From NCBI RefSeq assembly GCF_001544875.2, contig NZ_FCOA02000011.1:155984-219983 (forward strand): DNA of 64,000 bases, in the 5' to 3' direction. The position numbers were made by a program, and so were the translations under genes. Of the stretch, positions 34,268 to 43,665 are shown piece after piece. Origin of the DNA: Caballeronia hypogeia (GTDB taxonomy: Bacteria > Pseudomonadota > Gammaproteobacteria > Burkholderiales > Burkholderiaceae). Every line of letters starts with the position of its first letter. Position 1 is the stretch's first letter. The notes beneath the pieces were generated by a model. It did not search any database. It was not told where the DNA came from and was given only the letters and a program-made list of their open reading frames with translations.

Positions 34268-35460
34268 TGCGTCTCTTCTCCTTCTTCTGAACCATTACCG
34301 TTGGCTTGCGCTGCGATGCGCCGCGAGTTCGCATCGTTGCGGAAGAGGATGGGCTGCTCCTGCGGCTCCTGTCTCGCCGATGCCGCGCGCACCACTTCGA
34401 TCACGCGTTCGTGATGCGGAGACTTGTCGCACACCGGGTCCGCGTTCGCGGGATCTTGCGTGAGCAGATACGCCTGACAGCGGCAGCCGCCCATGTCGAT
34501 GGACTTCTCGTCGCAACTGCGGCACGGCTCCTTCATCCAGCCGTAGCCGCGAAAGCGATTGAACGCATCGCTCTCGTACCAGATGTCCTTGAGCGGCGTT
34601 TCGGTCACGTTCGGAAACGTGAGGCCCGGCAGCGAGCGCGCGGTGTGGCACGGCAGCGCGGCGCCATCGGGCGCGATGCCGAGAAACACCGAACCCCAGC
34701 CATTCATGCACCGCTTCGGTCTGCGCTCGTAGTAATCGGGCACGACGAAGAAGATCTTGCACTGGTCGCCGATCTCGCGGCGATAGCGCTCGACCACGGC
34801 ATCGGCTTCGTCGAGCTGTTCTTTCGTTGGCATGAGTTGCGCGCGATTCGCGTGCGCCCAGCCGTAATACTGCGTGTTCGCGAGTTCGAGATACTCGGCG
34901 CCCATCTCGAGCGCCATGTCGATGATGCGTCCGATATGCGGCAGGTTATAGCGATGCAGCACGCAATTGAGCACCATCGGAAAGCCGTGCGCCTTGATGA
35001 GGTTCGCGACGCGCTTCTTGTAGTCGAAGGTCTTCGTGCTGGAGAGAAAGTCGTTGAGCTCCTGGGACGAGTCCTGGAACGAGAGCTGAATGTGATCGAG
35101 CCCGGCGTCCTGCAACGCGCTGATGCGCTTCTCCGTCAGGCCGATGCCCGACGTGATGAGGTTCGTATAGAAGCCGAGCTTGCGCGCTTCGGCGACGAGC
35201 GTTTCCAGGTCGTCGCGCAACAGCGGCTCGCCACCCGAGAAGCCGAGTTGCGCCGCGCCGAGCGCGCGCGCCTGGCGCAATACGTCGAGCCATTGATCGG
35301 TGTCGAGCTCGCGCGTGTGATCGGTGTAATTCACCGGGTTGTAGCAGAACACGCAATGCAGCGGACAGCGATACGTCAGCTCCGCGAGCAGCCACAACGG
35401 CGGCGCGACGGGCGCGCCTTCGTGCTCGGGTTTCGCGATCGGTTCGGACAAGTCGGTCAT
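34264..35460 (-). CDS. pqqE: PQQ biosynthesis radical SAM protein PqqE
   Basis: PqqE (398 residues from 35460) makes the carbon-carbon bond between Glu and Tyr of the PqqA peptide. The radical SAM motif is Cys32, Cys36 and Cys39, followed by GGEPLLRDD. The C-terminal SPASM part has the cysteines of the auxiliary clusters (CMNGWG, LPCHTA, CRSCDEKSIDMGGCRC). The last 30 residues are polar and variable. It starts four bases after pqqD and overlaps the response regulator gene. Confidence 0.96.
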   Translation of the reverse strand: MTDLSEPIAKPEHEGAPVAPPLWLLAELTYRCPLHCVFCYNPVNYTDHTRELDTDQWLDVLRQARALGAAQLGFSGGEPLLRDDLETLVAEARKLGFYTNLITSGIGLTEKRISALQDAGLDHIQLSFQDSSQELNDFLSSTKTFDYKKRVANLIKAHGFPMVLNCVLHRYNLPHIGRIIDMALEMGAEYLELANTQYYGWAHANRAQLMPTKEQLDEADAVVERYRREIGDQCKIFFVVPDYYERRPKRCMNGWGSVFLGIAPDGAALPCHTARSLPGLTFPNVTETPLKDIWYESDAFNRFRGYGWMKEPCRSCDEKSIDMGGCRCQAYLLTQDPANADPVCDKSPHHERVIEVVRAASARQEPQEQPILFRNDANSRRIAAQANGNGSEEGEETQ

Positions 35461-35464
35461 GACA

Positions 35465-35773
35465 CTACTCCAGCCAGCCCCGCGCACGCGCGCCGGCGAT
35501 GAACGCCCGCACGTCGTCGCCGAGATTGGACGCGTTGAACGCCTGCTCCAGATCGGCGACGAGCGCGGGGATATCACGCGTGCCGTCGCAGCGTAAAAGA
35601 ATCTGTGCCGCGCTCTGATTCAGCTTCACCATGCCTTCGGGATAAAGCAGCACATGCGCGTCCTGCGCGGGTTCCCATTGCAGGCGAAAGAGGCGCTTCA
35701 GTTTCGGATGCAACGAATCGTCGGGCGCTTCGACGGCTTCCTGCTTTCGTTGAGTCGGATGGTTATCGCTCAT
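35465..35773 (-). CDS. pqqD: PQQ biosynthesis peptide chaperone PqqD
   Basis: This 102-residue protein holds the RiPP-recognition fold that binds PqqA and delivers it to PqqE. Typical stretches are LQWEPAQDAHVLLYPEGMVKLN and a final Gly-Trp-Leu. The N-terminal 20 residues are an extra polar tail. The start overlaps the pqqC stop by four bases (ATGA). Confidence 0.95.
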   Translation of the reverse strand: MSDNHPTQRKQEAVEAPDDSLHPKLKRLFRLQWEPAQDAHVLLYPEGMVKLNQSAAQILLRCDGTRDIPALVADLEQAFNASNLGDDVRAFIAGARARGWLE

Positions 35774-36516
35774 TGCGGAAAGGCCTTTTCGATCGAATCG
35801 AGCATGGTCCACAAGATATCCAGCTTGAACTGCAGGATGTCGAGCGCACGTTGCTGCGCTTCGCGCGTTTTGAAATGCGCGAGCGTCACTTCGAGCCCGT
35901 GTTCGACATCGCGCTGCGCAAGCGACACGCGCGAACGGAAATACGAAAGCCCTTCAGGCTCGATCCATTTGTAATGCTCGGGCCACGTCGCGAGCCGGTC
36001 CTTGTGAATCTGCGGCGCGAACATTTCGGTCAGCGACGAGCACACCGATTCCTGCCACGGCGCACGGCGCGCGAAGTTCACGTAAGCATCGACGGCGAAG
36101 CGCACGCCCGGCGTCACCAGCTTGAGCGACCATAAATCGTCGCGCGAGAGGCCGACCGCGTCGCCCAGACGCGCCCATGCCTCGATGCCGCCGGGCTGGT
36201 CTTCATAGCCGTCGTGATCGAGAATGCGCAGCACCCAGCGGCGGCGCGTTTCCCGGTCGGGGCAATTCGACATCACCGCCGCATCCTTCAGCGGAATGTT
36301 GATCTGATAGTAGAAACGGTTCGCGACCCAGCCGCGTATCTGTTCCTTCGAGCATCCGCCACCATTCATCTTCACGTTGAACGGATGATGGATGTGATAC
36401 GCCGTGCCCTTCGCGCGCAACTGCGCCTCGAATTCCTCGCGCGTCCACGCGGAGCCGTCGTCGTTCACTTTCGTGAAGATCGGGCCTGTGGTCGGGTTGA
36501 GCATCGGATAGAACAT
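35770..36516 (-). CDS. pqqC: Pyrroloquinoline-quinone synthase PqqC
   Basis: This 248-residue protein catalyses the final ring closure and eight-electron oxidation to PQQ without metal. The sequence shows the expected active-site stretch YHIHHPFNVKMNGG near residue 38, the conserved RFYYQ near residue 67 and the SNCPDRETRRRW region. The length is that of the family. It starts about 28 bases after the pqqB stop. Confidence 0.96.
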   Translation of the reverse strand: MFYPMLNPTTGPIFTKVNDDGSAWTREEFEAQLRAKGTAYHIHHPFNVKMNGGGCSKEQIRGWVANRFYYQINIPLKDAAVMSNCPDRETRRRWVLRILDHDGYEDQPGGIEAWARLGDAVGLSRDDLWSLKLVTPGVRFAVDAYVNFARRAPWQESVCSSLTEMFAPQIHKDRLATWPEHYKWIEPEGLSYFRSRVSLAQRDVEHGLEVTLAHFKTREAQQRALDILQFKLDILWTMLDSIEKAFPQ

Positions 36517-36544
36517 CGAACGGTCTCCAGTACAAGGGCTGATG

Positions 36545-37471
36545 TCATAGCTCGAAGGTCATGCCGTCGTGCGCGACCTCGATGCCGTGCTCCGACAGAA
36601 TGCGCCTTTCGGGTCCGTCCTCGATGAGGATCGGATTGGTGTTGTTGATGTGGATCAGCACCTTCCTTAGGTCCGCGCGATCGATCGAATCGAGTACTTC
36701 GATCATGCCGCCCGCGCCGCTTTGCGCGAGATGGCCCATGTCGCGGCCGGTCTTCTTCGTGAGGCCGAGACGGATCATTTCATCGTCGGTCCAGACGGTG
36801 CCATCGACGAGCAGAAGGTCCGCTTCGCGCATCGCATCGAGCACGTGATCTTCGAGCGCGCCCAGTCCCGGCGCATAGAACGCGCGCTTGCCTGTAGCGG
36901 TATTCGTGAACATGAGGCCGATGTTGTCGCCCGTTTCCGGTGCCTCGCGATGCGGCGAATAAGGCGGCGCCTTGCTCGACAAAGGCAGCGCGTCGATCTT
37001 CACGCGCGGCAGTTCCGGCACGGAGAACGCAGCGCCATCGAGCACGATGCGCCGGTGCTCGACGCCGCAGTAATGCGACAAAATCGACGTGATCGGAAAA
37101 CCCGTGGACAAGTCCTGCCACACCGCGTCGGTCGTATAGAGCGGCAAGGGCGTGCCGCGCTCGCGAAGCATCAAAAGGCCGGTGACGTGATCGATCTGCG
37201 CGTCCATCGTGACGACCGCCGCGATGCCCGTATCGCGCACGCGTCGCGCGGGCTGCAGTTCGGGATTGGCCGCGATCTGCGCGAGGATGTCCGGCGATGA
37301 ATTGACGAGCAGCCAGTCCTCGCCGTTATCGGTAACGGCGATGGACGACTGCGTGCGCGCACGCGCCGAAATCGTGCCGCGCCGCACGCCGTCGCAGTTG
37401 CGGCAGTTGCAGTTCCATTGCGGGAAACCGCCGCCCGCCGACGAACCGAGCACGCGAATCTTCAAGGCCAC
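36545..37471 (-). CDS. pqqB: PQQ biosynthesis protein PqqB
   Basis: This 308-residue protein has the metallo-beta-lactamase fold. The N-terminus (VLGSSAGGGFPQWNCNCRNC) with its CxCxxC zinc site and the metal motif DAQIDH near residue 90 are typical of PqqB. It hydroxylates the cross-linked Glu-Tyr intermediate. Its start overlaps the end of the cytochrome b561 gene by ten bases, so it is translated from the same transcript. Confidence 0.95.
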   Translation of the reverse strand: MALKIRVLGSSAGGGFPQWNCNCRNCDGVRRGTISARARTQSSIAVTDNGEDWLLVNSSPDILAQIAANPELQPARRVRDTGIAAVVTMDAQIDHVTGLLMLRERGTPLPLYTTDAVWQDLSTGFPITSILSHYCGVEHRRIVLDGAAFSVPELPRVKIDALPLSSKAPPYSPHREAPETGDNIGLMFTNTATGKRAFYAPGLGALEDHVLDAMREADLLLVDGTVWTDDEMIRLGLTKKTGRDMGHLAQSGAGGMIEVLDSIDRADLRKVLIHINNTNPILIEDGPERRILSEHGIEVAHDGMTFEL

Positions 37472-38034
37472 ATCCTCCGCAAGAGACCATCACGGTCGAT
37501 CAATTGATGTTTCATCGCACCGAGAACATGCAGGATCACGAACGCGGCCATGATCCACGCGAGATATTCGTGGATGCCGAAAAAGATCCCCCGCAGATGC
37601 TTGTCGTCCCAGCCCCATTGCGGCAGCGCGATGCCCCAGAACTTCGTGCCGAACTTGTTGAACGACGAGCCGAGATAGCCGGTAAGCGGCATCCCTATCA
37701 TGCCTACGTATAAAAGAGCCTGCGTAATGCTCGCGGCGGCGCGTTGCCACGTTCGCATCGGCGGCAGAGGCGGTCGGCCATAAGCCAGGCGTACCAGGAT
37801 GCGGAGCAGCACCAGCAGGAAAACGGTGATTCCAAGCGACTTGTGGAAGTTGACGAGGTCCGACTTGAACGGCAGTCCGCGCGGCAGGCCGACCATATAG
37901 AAGCCGATGCACAGCATCGCGATGATTGCGATCGCGATCAGCCAGTGCAGTGCGATGATCGGGCGTGCGTAACGCTCGCTGCCGGCATCGGCTTCGCCGT
38001 TGCGCGACGTTGCGGTGGTCCGCGCCGTGCTCAT
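37462..38034 (-). CDS. Cytochrome b561 family membrane protein
   Basis: This 190-residue protein has four hydrophobic helices with the b-type heme ligands expected at His29 (IALHWLIAI), His65 (NFHKSLGI), a histidine near residue 151 and another (FVILHVLGAMKHQ) near residue 169. Such proteins transfer electrons between quinone and periplasmic partners. Sitting between fhcC and pqqB, it may help pass electrons from a PQQ alcohol dehydrogenase to the quinone pool. It has not been shown to work in PQQ synthesis. Confidence 0.85.
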   Translation of the reverse strand: MSTARTTATSRNGEADAGSERYARPIIALHWLIAIAIIAMLCIGFYMVGLPRGLPFKSDLVNFHKSLGITVFLLVLLRILVRLAYGRPPLPPMRTWQRAAASITQALLYVGMIGMPLTGYLGSSFNKFGTKFWGIALPQWGWDDKHLRGIFFGIHEYLAWIMAAFVILHVLGAMKHQLIDRDGLLRRMWP

Positions 38035-38098
38035 GACATCCCTCCCGTGAAAATGGTTTTCGTTTCTCGAGATACAGGGTCCATTCTTTTCCGCGAAG

Positions 38099-38920
38099 CT
38101 ATGAATTGGCGATCAGCAATTCCCCCCGTCCGTCCACCGCGAGATCGCCTGCGTAGCGTCTCGGCAACACATTGCCGGCCAAATTAGAAAAGGGCGCCAT
38201 CTCGCGCGCGAGCATGCGTGTGATGAGGAGCCAGAACACATCGAAACCGCGTCCGCCTTCGGTGAACGTCGGCGGCAGGGAAGATGGCGCGTTTGTCAGC
38301 AAGACGGTGCCCCGCCGCATGCCGTATCCCAAGTGTGCGCCCACTTTCCCGGCGATGCAGACCGTTCCCGCGATCAGTCGCGACGCCGCGAAATCGCCCG
38401 CATCGCCACCGACGAGCACCGTGCCGCGCCGCATGCGATCCGCGAGACGCGCGCCCGCGTTGCCGTGAATCGCGAGCGTGCCGCCGCTCATGCCTTCCAT
38501 GTCGCCGGGCAGCGCGCCCGCCGCGAAATCGCCGGCATTGCCTTGCACCGTGATGCGTCCGCCCTGCATTTCGCAGGCGATGAAACCGGCCGCGTCGCCA
38601 CGAATATGCAACTCGCCGCCGGACATTTTTATGCCCGCGTAATCGCCCGCGTGCCCGTGTACGTTGAGCGTGCCTTCGGTCATGTTCGCGCCGATGCGAT
38701 CGAGCCAGCGTGCATCGCCGTCGATCGTGAGCGAGGGTTTGTCCGCATCCGCCTGCGTGATATCGAAGAGATCGCCCACTGCGCACGTTTCGCCCGCGCC
38801 TTGCAGCATGATGCGCGGCAAATCTGAAACTGTCGTGGCAGCGAGAATGGCGGGCAGTAACTTCGACCCATCGACTCGAAAGCCCGGTGCATTTTTTACG
38901 CGCAACGTGATCGCGTTCAT
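38099..38920 (-). CDS. fhcC: Formyltransferase/hydrolase complex subunit C
   Basis: This 273-residue protein is the bacterial counterpart of formylmethanofuran dehydrogenase subunit C. It is a right-handed beta-helix with a regular series of G-x-x-x-G-x-x-x-x-x-G turns (HGHAGDYAGIKMSGGELHIRG and so on), related to the glutamate synthase C-terminal domain. In the Fhc complex it holds the subunits together. It begins by overlapping fhcD by four bases (ATGA). Confidence 0.94.
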   Translation of the reverse strand: MNAITLRVKNAPGFRVDGSKLLPAILAATTVSDLPRIMLQGAGETCAVGDLFDITQADADKPSLTIDGDARWLDRIGANMTEGTLNVHGHAGDYAGIKMSGGELHIRGDAAGFIACEMQGGRITVQGNAGDFAAGALPGDMEGMSGGTLAIHGNAGARLADRMRRGTVLVGGDAGDFAASRLIAGTVCIAGKVGAHLGYGMRRGTVLLTNAPSSLPPTFTEGGRGFDVFWLLITRMLAREMAPFSNLAGNVLPRRYAGDLAVDGRGELLIANS

Positions 38921-39858
38921 GCGCGGCTCCCGTCGATATCCTTCGACAGCTCGTGCAGCTTGAAGTGATACGGTCCGAGCTTGCCCCCATAATTGCCCGC
39001 CGAGATGCGCAGCACGCCGCCCGCGCGTCCTATCCTGGTCGCCGCCGCGATGCCCGCGGTCATGGCCGCGCCTACATCGGCGTCGGTGAGGCCGTCGATC
39101 ACGATTTCGAGCACGCACGCGACCTCGGGCGTCAGCTCGCTCTTCTTCGACAAGCCGACGAGCGTGGGGCAGAACGCATCATTCGTCGATGCCGTCGCGC
39201 CCGCGTACTTCGAGCCGATCTTCGAGCCCGAGCGCACGACGCCGCCCGGAAACGGCGTGATGATGTTCGGCAACCGGTGCATTGCATCGACGGCGGATTC
39301 GGCCGCGTGCAGCGCGCTGTCGATATCGCGCGCGAGGAACAGCAGATTGCCGCCGCCGACCGCCTTCACCGTCGCGGTGAATTCCTCGCAGACGAACTCG
39401 CCGTCCATCACGGGCACCCGCCAGTAACGCGTGCCGTCGAGCACTTTCGATATCTGATAACCGTCGCCGAAGAAGCGCAGGCCCGCGCCGAGCGGCGCGT
39501 TGTCGGAGAGGGGCGCGCGCGTGTTCGCCGGATCGATGCCGCCGTACACGGCGGTCGTCGGACACGTAAGCACGCATTGCCCGACGCGCCGCGCGATCTG
39601 CTTGGCGAGTTCCTTCGACGATATCGCGAAGATCAGCACCGCGACGCCGGGCCGGCCATCGGGCGTTTCATGGCGGGCCAGGTCGCGTTCGATGCCCGCC
39701 TCGCAGCCGCAATCGATCACGGACGTCGCGAAGCCCGTGAGCGAATCGGCCGCGTGACGCGCCCAGGTCGGCGTGTGCGCGGTGATGACGAGGCGCGTTG
39801 CCTTCATCGGGAAGGCTTCGGCGAAGGTGTCGTCGATTTGCGTGTCGTTTATGCGCAT
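38917..39858 (-). CDS. fhcD: Formylmethanofuran:H4MPT formyltransferase
   Basis: This 313-residue protein (Ftr homologue) moves the formyl group from formyl-H4MPT to methylofuran inside the Fhc complex. Characteristic stretches are CPTTAVYGG near residue 105, the GDGYQISK region and FPGGVVRSGSKIGSKY. Start and spacing are typical: a Met-Arg-Ile-Asn-Asp-Thr N-terminus, four bases after fhcA. The upstream in-frame codons are non-family sequence. Confidence 0.95.
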   Translation of the reverse strand: MRINDTQIDDTFAEAFPMKATRLVITAHTPTWARHAADSLTGFATSVIDCGCEAGIERDLARHETPDGRPGVAVLIFAISSKELAKQIARRVGQCVLTCPTTAVYGGIDPANTRAPLSDNAPLGAGLRFFGDGYQISKVLDGTRYWRVPVMDGEFVCEEFTATVKAVGGGNLLFLARDIDSALHAAESAVDAMHRLPNIITPFPGGVVRSGSKIGSKYAGATASTNDAFCPTLVGLSKKSELTPEVACVLEIVIDGLTDADVGAAMTAGIAAATRIGRAGGVLRISAGNYGGKLGPYHFKLHELSKDIDGSRA

Positions 39859-39862
39859 GCGG

Positions 39863-41557
39863 CTAGCCCTCGCTCGCGGCGAAGCACGCAACCGGCAGGA
39901 GCCTGCCGCCATTGCAGCACGCGCAGATTTCGTCGTTGCCGATGGCGATGTTCTCGAAGCGCGTCGCGAGATTCGCCTGGGCGTAATCGCGCACGCGCTT
40001 TTCGATCGAGCGGTCGTAGTCGGGGCTCACGAAATGAATGCCGCCGGTGGGCGTCGCGAGCAGCGTGCCGTCGCGCGCGATCAGTTCGCCGTCCTTGAAC
40101 ACATACGCAGGCGACGTGAACATGCGCTCGCGATCCGCGTCCTCGCGATACACGGCGATATCCGCCGCCGCGCCAGCGCCGAGATGCCCGCGATCCTTCA
40201 GGCCGAGCAGCTTCGCCGGACCCGCGCGCGTGATGATCGCGATGTCGTACAGCGAGAACTCGCGCGTGATTTCGCCGAGCGCGCTGGCGGTTTTCGCGTC
40301 GGCGTGGAGCTTGTCGAGTTGCTCGTCGCGAAAGGACTTGTCCATCAGAAGGCGGATCAGATGCGGATAACTCGTGAACGGCGCGCCGTTCGGATGATCG
40401 GTCGTCATCGACACGCGCCATGGATCGTCGACGAGCAGAAATATTTCCAGCCCGATGATCCATTGCAGCGCATTCACGAAGCTCTGCTCGCGATACTTGA
40501 AGGGCACGACGCCGCAGCCCGCATCGCATTCGATATCGCCGAGCACCCATTTGCGCGGCCGGGCCATCGGTGCGTTCTTGAACTGCATCATCGTGTCGCC
40601 GGACGCGGTGACCGTCTGGCCGAAGATGATCTGACCGACATCGATGCTCACGTTGGGCCGCGCGTTCACCGCTTCGGCGATCGCGCGCGCGCCCGACGAA
40701 AACTTGCGCGGACCGTCCGTGCCGTAGCTATGAAACTGGATATGCGTCAGATGAATGGGCAGGCCGTCGGCGGCGTCCATCGTCCTGATCGTCGATTCGA
40801 CGTTGCCGGGCACACCGAGATTGCTCGCATGCACATGCAGCGGATGCGGCACGCGCAACTCCGTCAGCGCGTGCGTGAGCGTCTTGAGCACGTCGCGCGG
40901 CGTGATGCCGTAATGCACGTGCTTTTCATCGACATCGAGCGAGCGCTGGTTGAACTTGAACGCCGAGATGCCGCCGGGATTCACGACCTTCACGCCGAGC
41001 GCCTTGCTCGAATGCATGGTCCAGCCGACGTAATCGCGCAGACGTTCGAAGTCTTCCTGTGCGGCGAGCATTTGCAGGAAGAGTTCGTCGTTGCCCATCA
41101 TCACGTAGGCGCCGTGATCGATGATCGGCGTGTCGCCCATTTCCAGATGCGCGTGGCGTGCGTTCGAGGCGATCATCGCGGGTTCGAACGCGGCGGTGTA
41201 GCCCATTTCCGCGTAGCGATAGCCTGCCGCGAGCGTGCCGGGCGCGCACACGCCGCACGAAGGCAGGCGCATGTAACGTCCTTCGCCGGGGCGATCGGGC
41301 ACGGCGCGTGGATCGTCGCGATGATCTTCGGGCAGGAGCAGACGCGACAGATTGGTCTTGCCGCCGCCGATATGCGAATGCAGATCGATGCCGCCGGCCA
41401 TGACGACCATGCCGTTCGCGTCGAAATCGTGGTCGATGCTCTCGTTCGCCGCACGATCGACGATGCGGCCATCTCGGATATAGATATCGTGTTTCGCGCC
41501 GTCGACTTTATTGGCGGGATCGTAGAGCGTGCCGCCTTTGAGGCGCGTGAGGCTCAT
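39863..41557 (-). CDS. fhcA: Formyltransferase/hydrolase complex subunit A
   Basis: This 564-residue amidohydrolase-fold subunit has the metal-binding HSHIGG motif (His60 and His62) and further histidines (HVHASN, HLTHIQFHSYG). It hydrolyses formyl-methylofuran to formate in the bacterial H4MPT pathway. It overlaps fhcB by four bases (ATGA). Gene order fhcB-A-D-C is the one known from methylotrophic proteobacteria. Confidence 0.95.
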   Translation of the reverse strand: MSLTRLKGGTLYDPANKVDGAKHDIYIRDGRIVDRAANESIDHDFDANGMVVMAGGIDLHSHIGGGKTNLSRLLLPEDHRDDPRAVPDRPGEGRYMRLPSCGVCAPGTLAAGYRYAEMGYTAAFEPAMIASNARHAHLEMGDTPIIDHGAYVMMGNDELFLQMLAAQEDFERLRDYVGWTMHSSKALGVKVVNPGGISAFKFNQRSLDVDEKHVHYGITPRDVLKTLTHALTELRVPHPLHVHASNLGVPGNVESTIRTMDAADGLPIHLTHIQFHSYGTDGPRKFSSGARAIAEAVNARPNVSIDVGQIIFGQTVTASGDTMMQFKNAPMARPRKWVLGDIECDAGCGVVPFKYREQSFVNALQWIIGLEIFLLVDDPWRVSMTTDHPNGAPFTSYPHLIRLLMDKSFRDEQLDKLHADAKTASALGEITREFSLYDIAIITRAGPAKLLGLKDRGHLGAGAAADIAVYREDADRERMFTSPAYVFKDGELIARDGTLLATPTGGIHFVSPDYDRSIEKRVRDYAQANLATRFENIAIGNDEICACCNGGRLLPVACFAASEG

Positions 41558-42822
41558 TGAGGCCTCCTTGCCTGCGTGAGCTGCGATGCGATCGAGGCGA
41601 CCGTCGGCAGGCCGGCGTCGCGTGCGGCTGCGAGCGGCGCGACCACGGAAGTATCGACGCGAAACAGATGGCCGCCGCTGTCGATGCCGGGTGTGGCGAC
41701 CGGAATGAAGACCGTTGCGCCCTTGCGTGGGGGCACATTCATCGATGGATGCGCGAGGATGATCGCGGGCATGTCGTCATCGAGTGCTGCGGGCAGAGGT
41801 TCGGGCGCGAAGCTCGACACCCAGACGAGCGCATCGATTTCCTTGCGGGCGAGAAGCGTCTCGGTGCGGTATCGATACGAATCGTGATCGAGCGGCAGGC
41901 CGAACGCGACGCGCGTGCGCAGCGGGTAGCCCGAGAGCCACGTGATGGCCTGGTTGACGGAGGCGGCGCCGTCGTCGCCGGTCAGCGCGATCGTGCCCGC
42001 GCGCGAGGTGCGGTTGATCGCCTTGACGATGCGCTGCAAAGACTCGATCGCGAGTGCGGCGTGGGGCGCGGGCAGCGTCGACGGCTCGTAGACGAAGGCT
42101 GTGTACTTCGCGGCGTTGATGCGCTCGGTGAGCGTGAGGAGTTCCGGTGCGCCGATCGGGCGTCCGCCTTCGACATGCGCGGACCAGAGCGCGAGCGTAT
42201 CGAAGGGATCGGCATTGCTCAGGATCGATTCCGCGCGCGGCGCGTTTGCGGCCTGATCGACGTCACATCCGACGAATACGATGCCGACGTCGCGCCCTTC
42301 GCTCGCGATGCGTTCGTAGAAGCGCGGATAGCGGCGCGACGGCTGGCACGCGAACACGACGATGAGATCGGCGCGCGAGCGCACTTCCGAGAGCGTGGTG
42401 AAGAACGATCCGCGGTCCTGCAGTGCGCGGTTGCTGTGCGCGAGGGCGTCGCCATGCAGGTGATCGAGGATGGCGCCGCAATGCGCGGCGAGTTCATAGA
42501 GCGCGCGTGCGCCGGAGACGTCGGTCGCGAGCCCGCCGAAGAGCGGGCGACGTGCGTGCGACAAGATCGCTGCGGCTTGTGCTAGCGCCGACGCGGGATC
42601 GGTGTCTTGCCCGTCGATTGTGGGTTTCCGGCTTGCATCCTGCGGACCGAAGCGGGCAAGGGATTCCGCCAGACGCGCGCAGTCGGTTTGCGGCGCCGCG
42701 AGGCGCCGGTCGTCGGAGGGTGCGAGCACGATGTCGTCGCATAGCAAGGGGCAGAACGGACAGGTCCAGGTTTTTTTATCGCCTGCGGCTTGGGCGTTCT
42801 TCTCGGTGAAGGAATCGGGCAT
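41554..42822 (-). CDS. fhcB: Formyltransferase/hydrolase complex subunit B
   Basis: This 422-residue protein corresponds to formylmethanofuran dehydrogenase subunit B. It keeps the N-terminal CPFCPLLCDD motif (Cys21, Cys24, Cys28). Bacterial forms lack the molybdenum or tungsten site and are thought to be structural. The first gene of the long fhc-pqq operon, it starts 40 bases from the large inverted-arm repeat at 42863-43550, so its promoter may lie inside or beyond that repeat. Confidence 0.93.
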   Translation of the reverse strand: MPDSFTEKNAQAAGDKKTWTCPFCPLLCDDIVLAPSDDRRLAAPQTDCARLAESLARFGPQDASRKPTIDGQDTDPASALAQAAAILSHARRPLFGGLATDVSGARALYELAAHCGAILDHLHGDALAHSNRALQDRGSFFTTLSEVRSRADLIVVFACQPSRRYPRFYERIASEGRDVGIVFVGCDVDQAANAPRAESILSNADPFDTLALWSAHVEGGRPIGAPELLTLTERINAAKYTAFVYEPSTLPAPHAALAIESLQRIVKAINRTSRAGTIALTGDDGAASVNQAITWLSGYPLRTRVAFGLPLDHDSYRYRTETLLARKEIDALVWVSSFAPEPLPAALDDDMPAIILAHPSMNVPPRKGATVFIPVATPGIDSGGHLFRVDTSVVAPLAAARDAGLPTVASIASQLTQARRPQ

Positions 42823-42862
42823 GGTCGTGCTTTAGAGCAAGGTTTATGCCGATTTGGGTTTG

Positions 42863-43550
42863 CTGGCGCTGGATGTTTCGTTCGCTTGTGCTTCTGTGAA
42901 ATCCTGCGTTCGTGTCGGTCTATTAGCTCTGCCCCTCCCCGGGGCGGGGGTAACTTTCTTTGCGGCTGCAAAGAAAGTCACCAAAGAAAGCAGCTTTTCA
43001 GGCCCGCGGTCACACGCAATTTGGCCACGCTTATTCCTTCCCAATGGCCCTCGCCTAAGTGTCGCCCTCATAGGCCCCACCGGGCTTGGATCGCGGACCC
43101 ACTGTCACATCGCGCCGCTTAACGAACCGGTGCAGCGCCTGATAGCTCCGGCGCTGCGCTGCGCGCCGCCGACCGGTCCATCAGGTCCGCCCGTGCTTTC
43201 GTGCTGACGCTGCCATCTCATAGCATTCGCCCAAGGTCGGTGTCCCTTGCATGCCCCACGGCAGCGCGTAGCGCTGTGCCGGTGCTCTTTCGTGCTGAAC
43301 CAGCCACTTTGACGTTCTAGCTCGTCAGACCGTGCGCGATCCAATTCGCGTCAGGCCTACGAGGAAGACACTTAGAGGCTGGGCCACTCAGAATCATGAC
43401 GACGAGCCCGCCTCAAGCACTCCGGGTCAAAAAAAAGCTGCTTTCTTTGGTGACTTTCTTTGCAGCAGCAAAGAAAGTTACCCCCGCCCCGGGGAGGGGC
43501 AGAGCTGATAGACCGACACGAACGCAGGATTTCATGGAAGCGCACGAACA
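42863..43550. repeat. Large intergenic repeat with long inverted arms (copy 1)
   Basis: The element lies between fhcB and the HisA-like gene. Its two ends form imperfect inverted repeats of about 200 bases or more (42863 to about 43105 against about 43340 to 43550). The best-conserved part is a GC-rich motif, GCCCCTCCCCGGGG, followed by a hairpin motif with ACTTTCTTTGC and GCAAAGAAAGT arms, and CACCAAAGAAAGCAGC. The middle part (about 43110-43340) is not symmetrical. No open frame in it has credible coding features. A second copy begins at 63531. It has no transposase. Confidence 0.85.
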
Positions 43551-43665
43551 AAAAAACTGCTCCACGCTGCAACACACTGTCACTTTTGGATCACTGCCTG
43601 CAACACCCCCTTGCCAAACGTTTACGCGCCAGCCAAGGCCAACAAACCTTGGCACAAATATTGAG

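Noticed and set aside
42844..43344. Several short frames inside the large repeat
   Set aside because: They change with repeat copy and orientation, have no ribosome-binding sites and no codon bias, and are typical false calls in this repeat.
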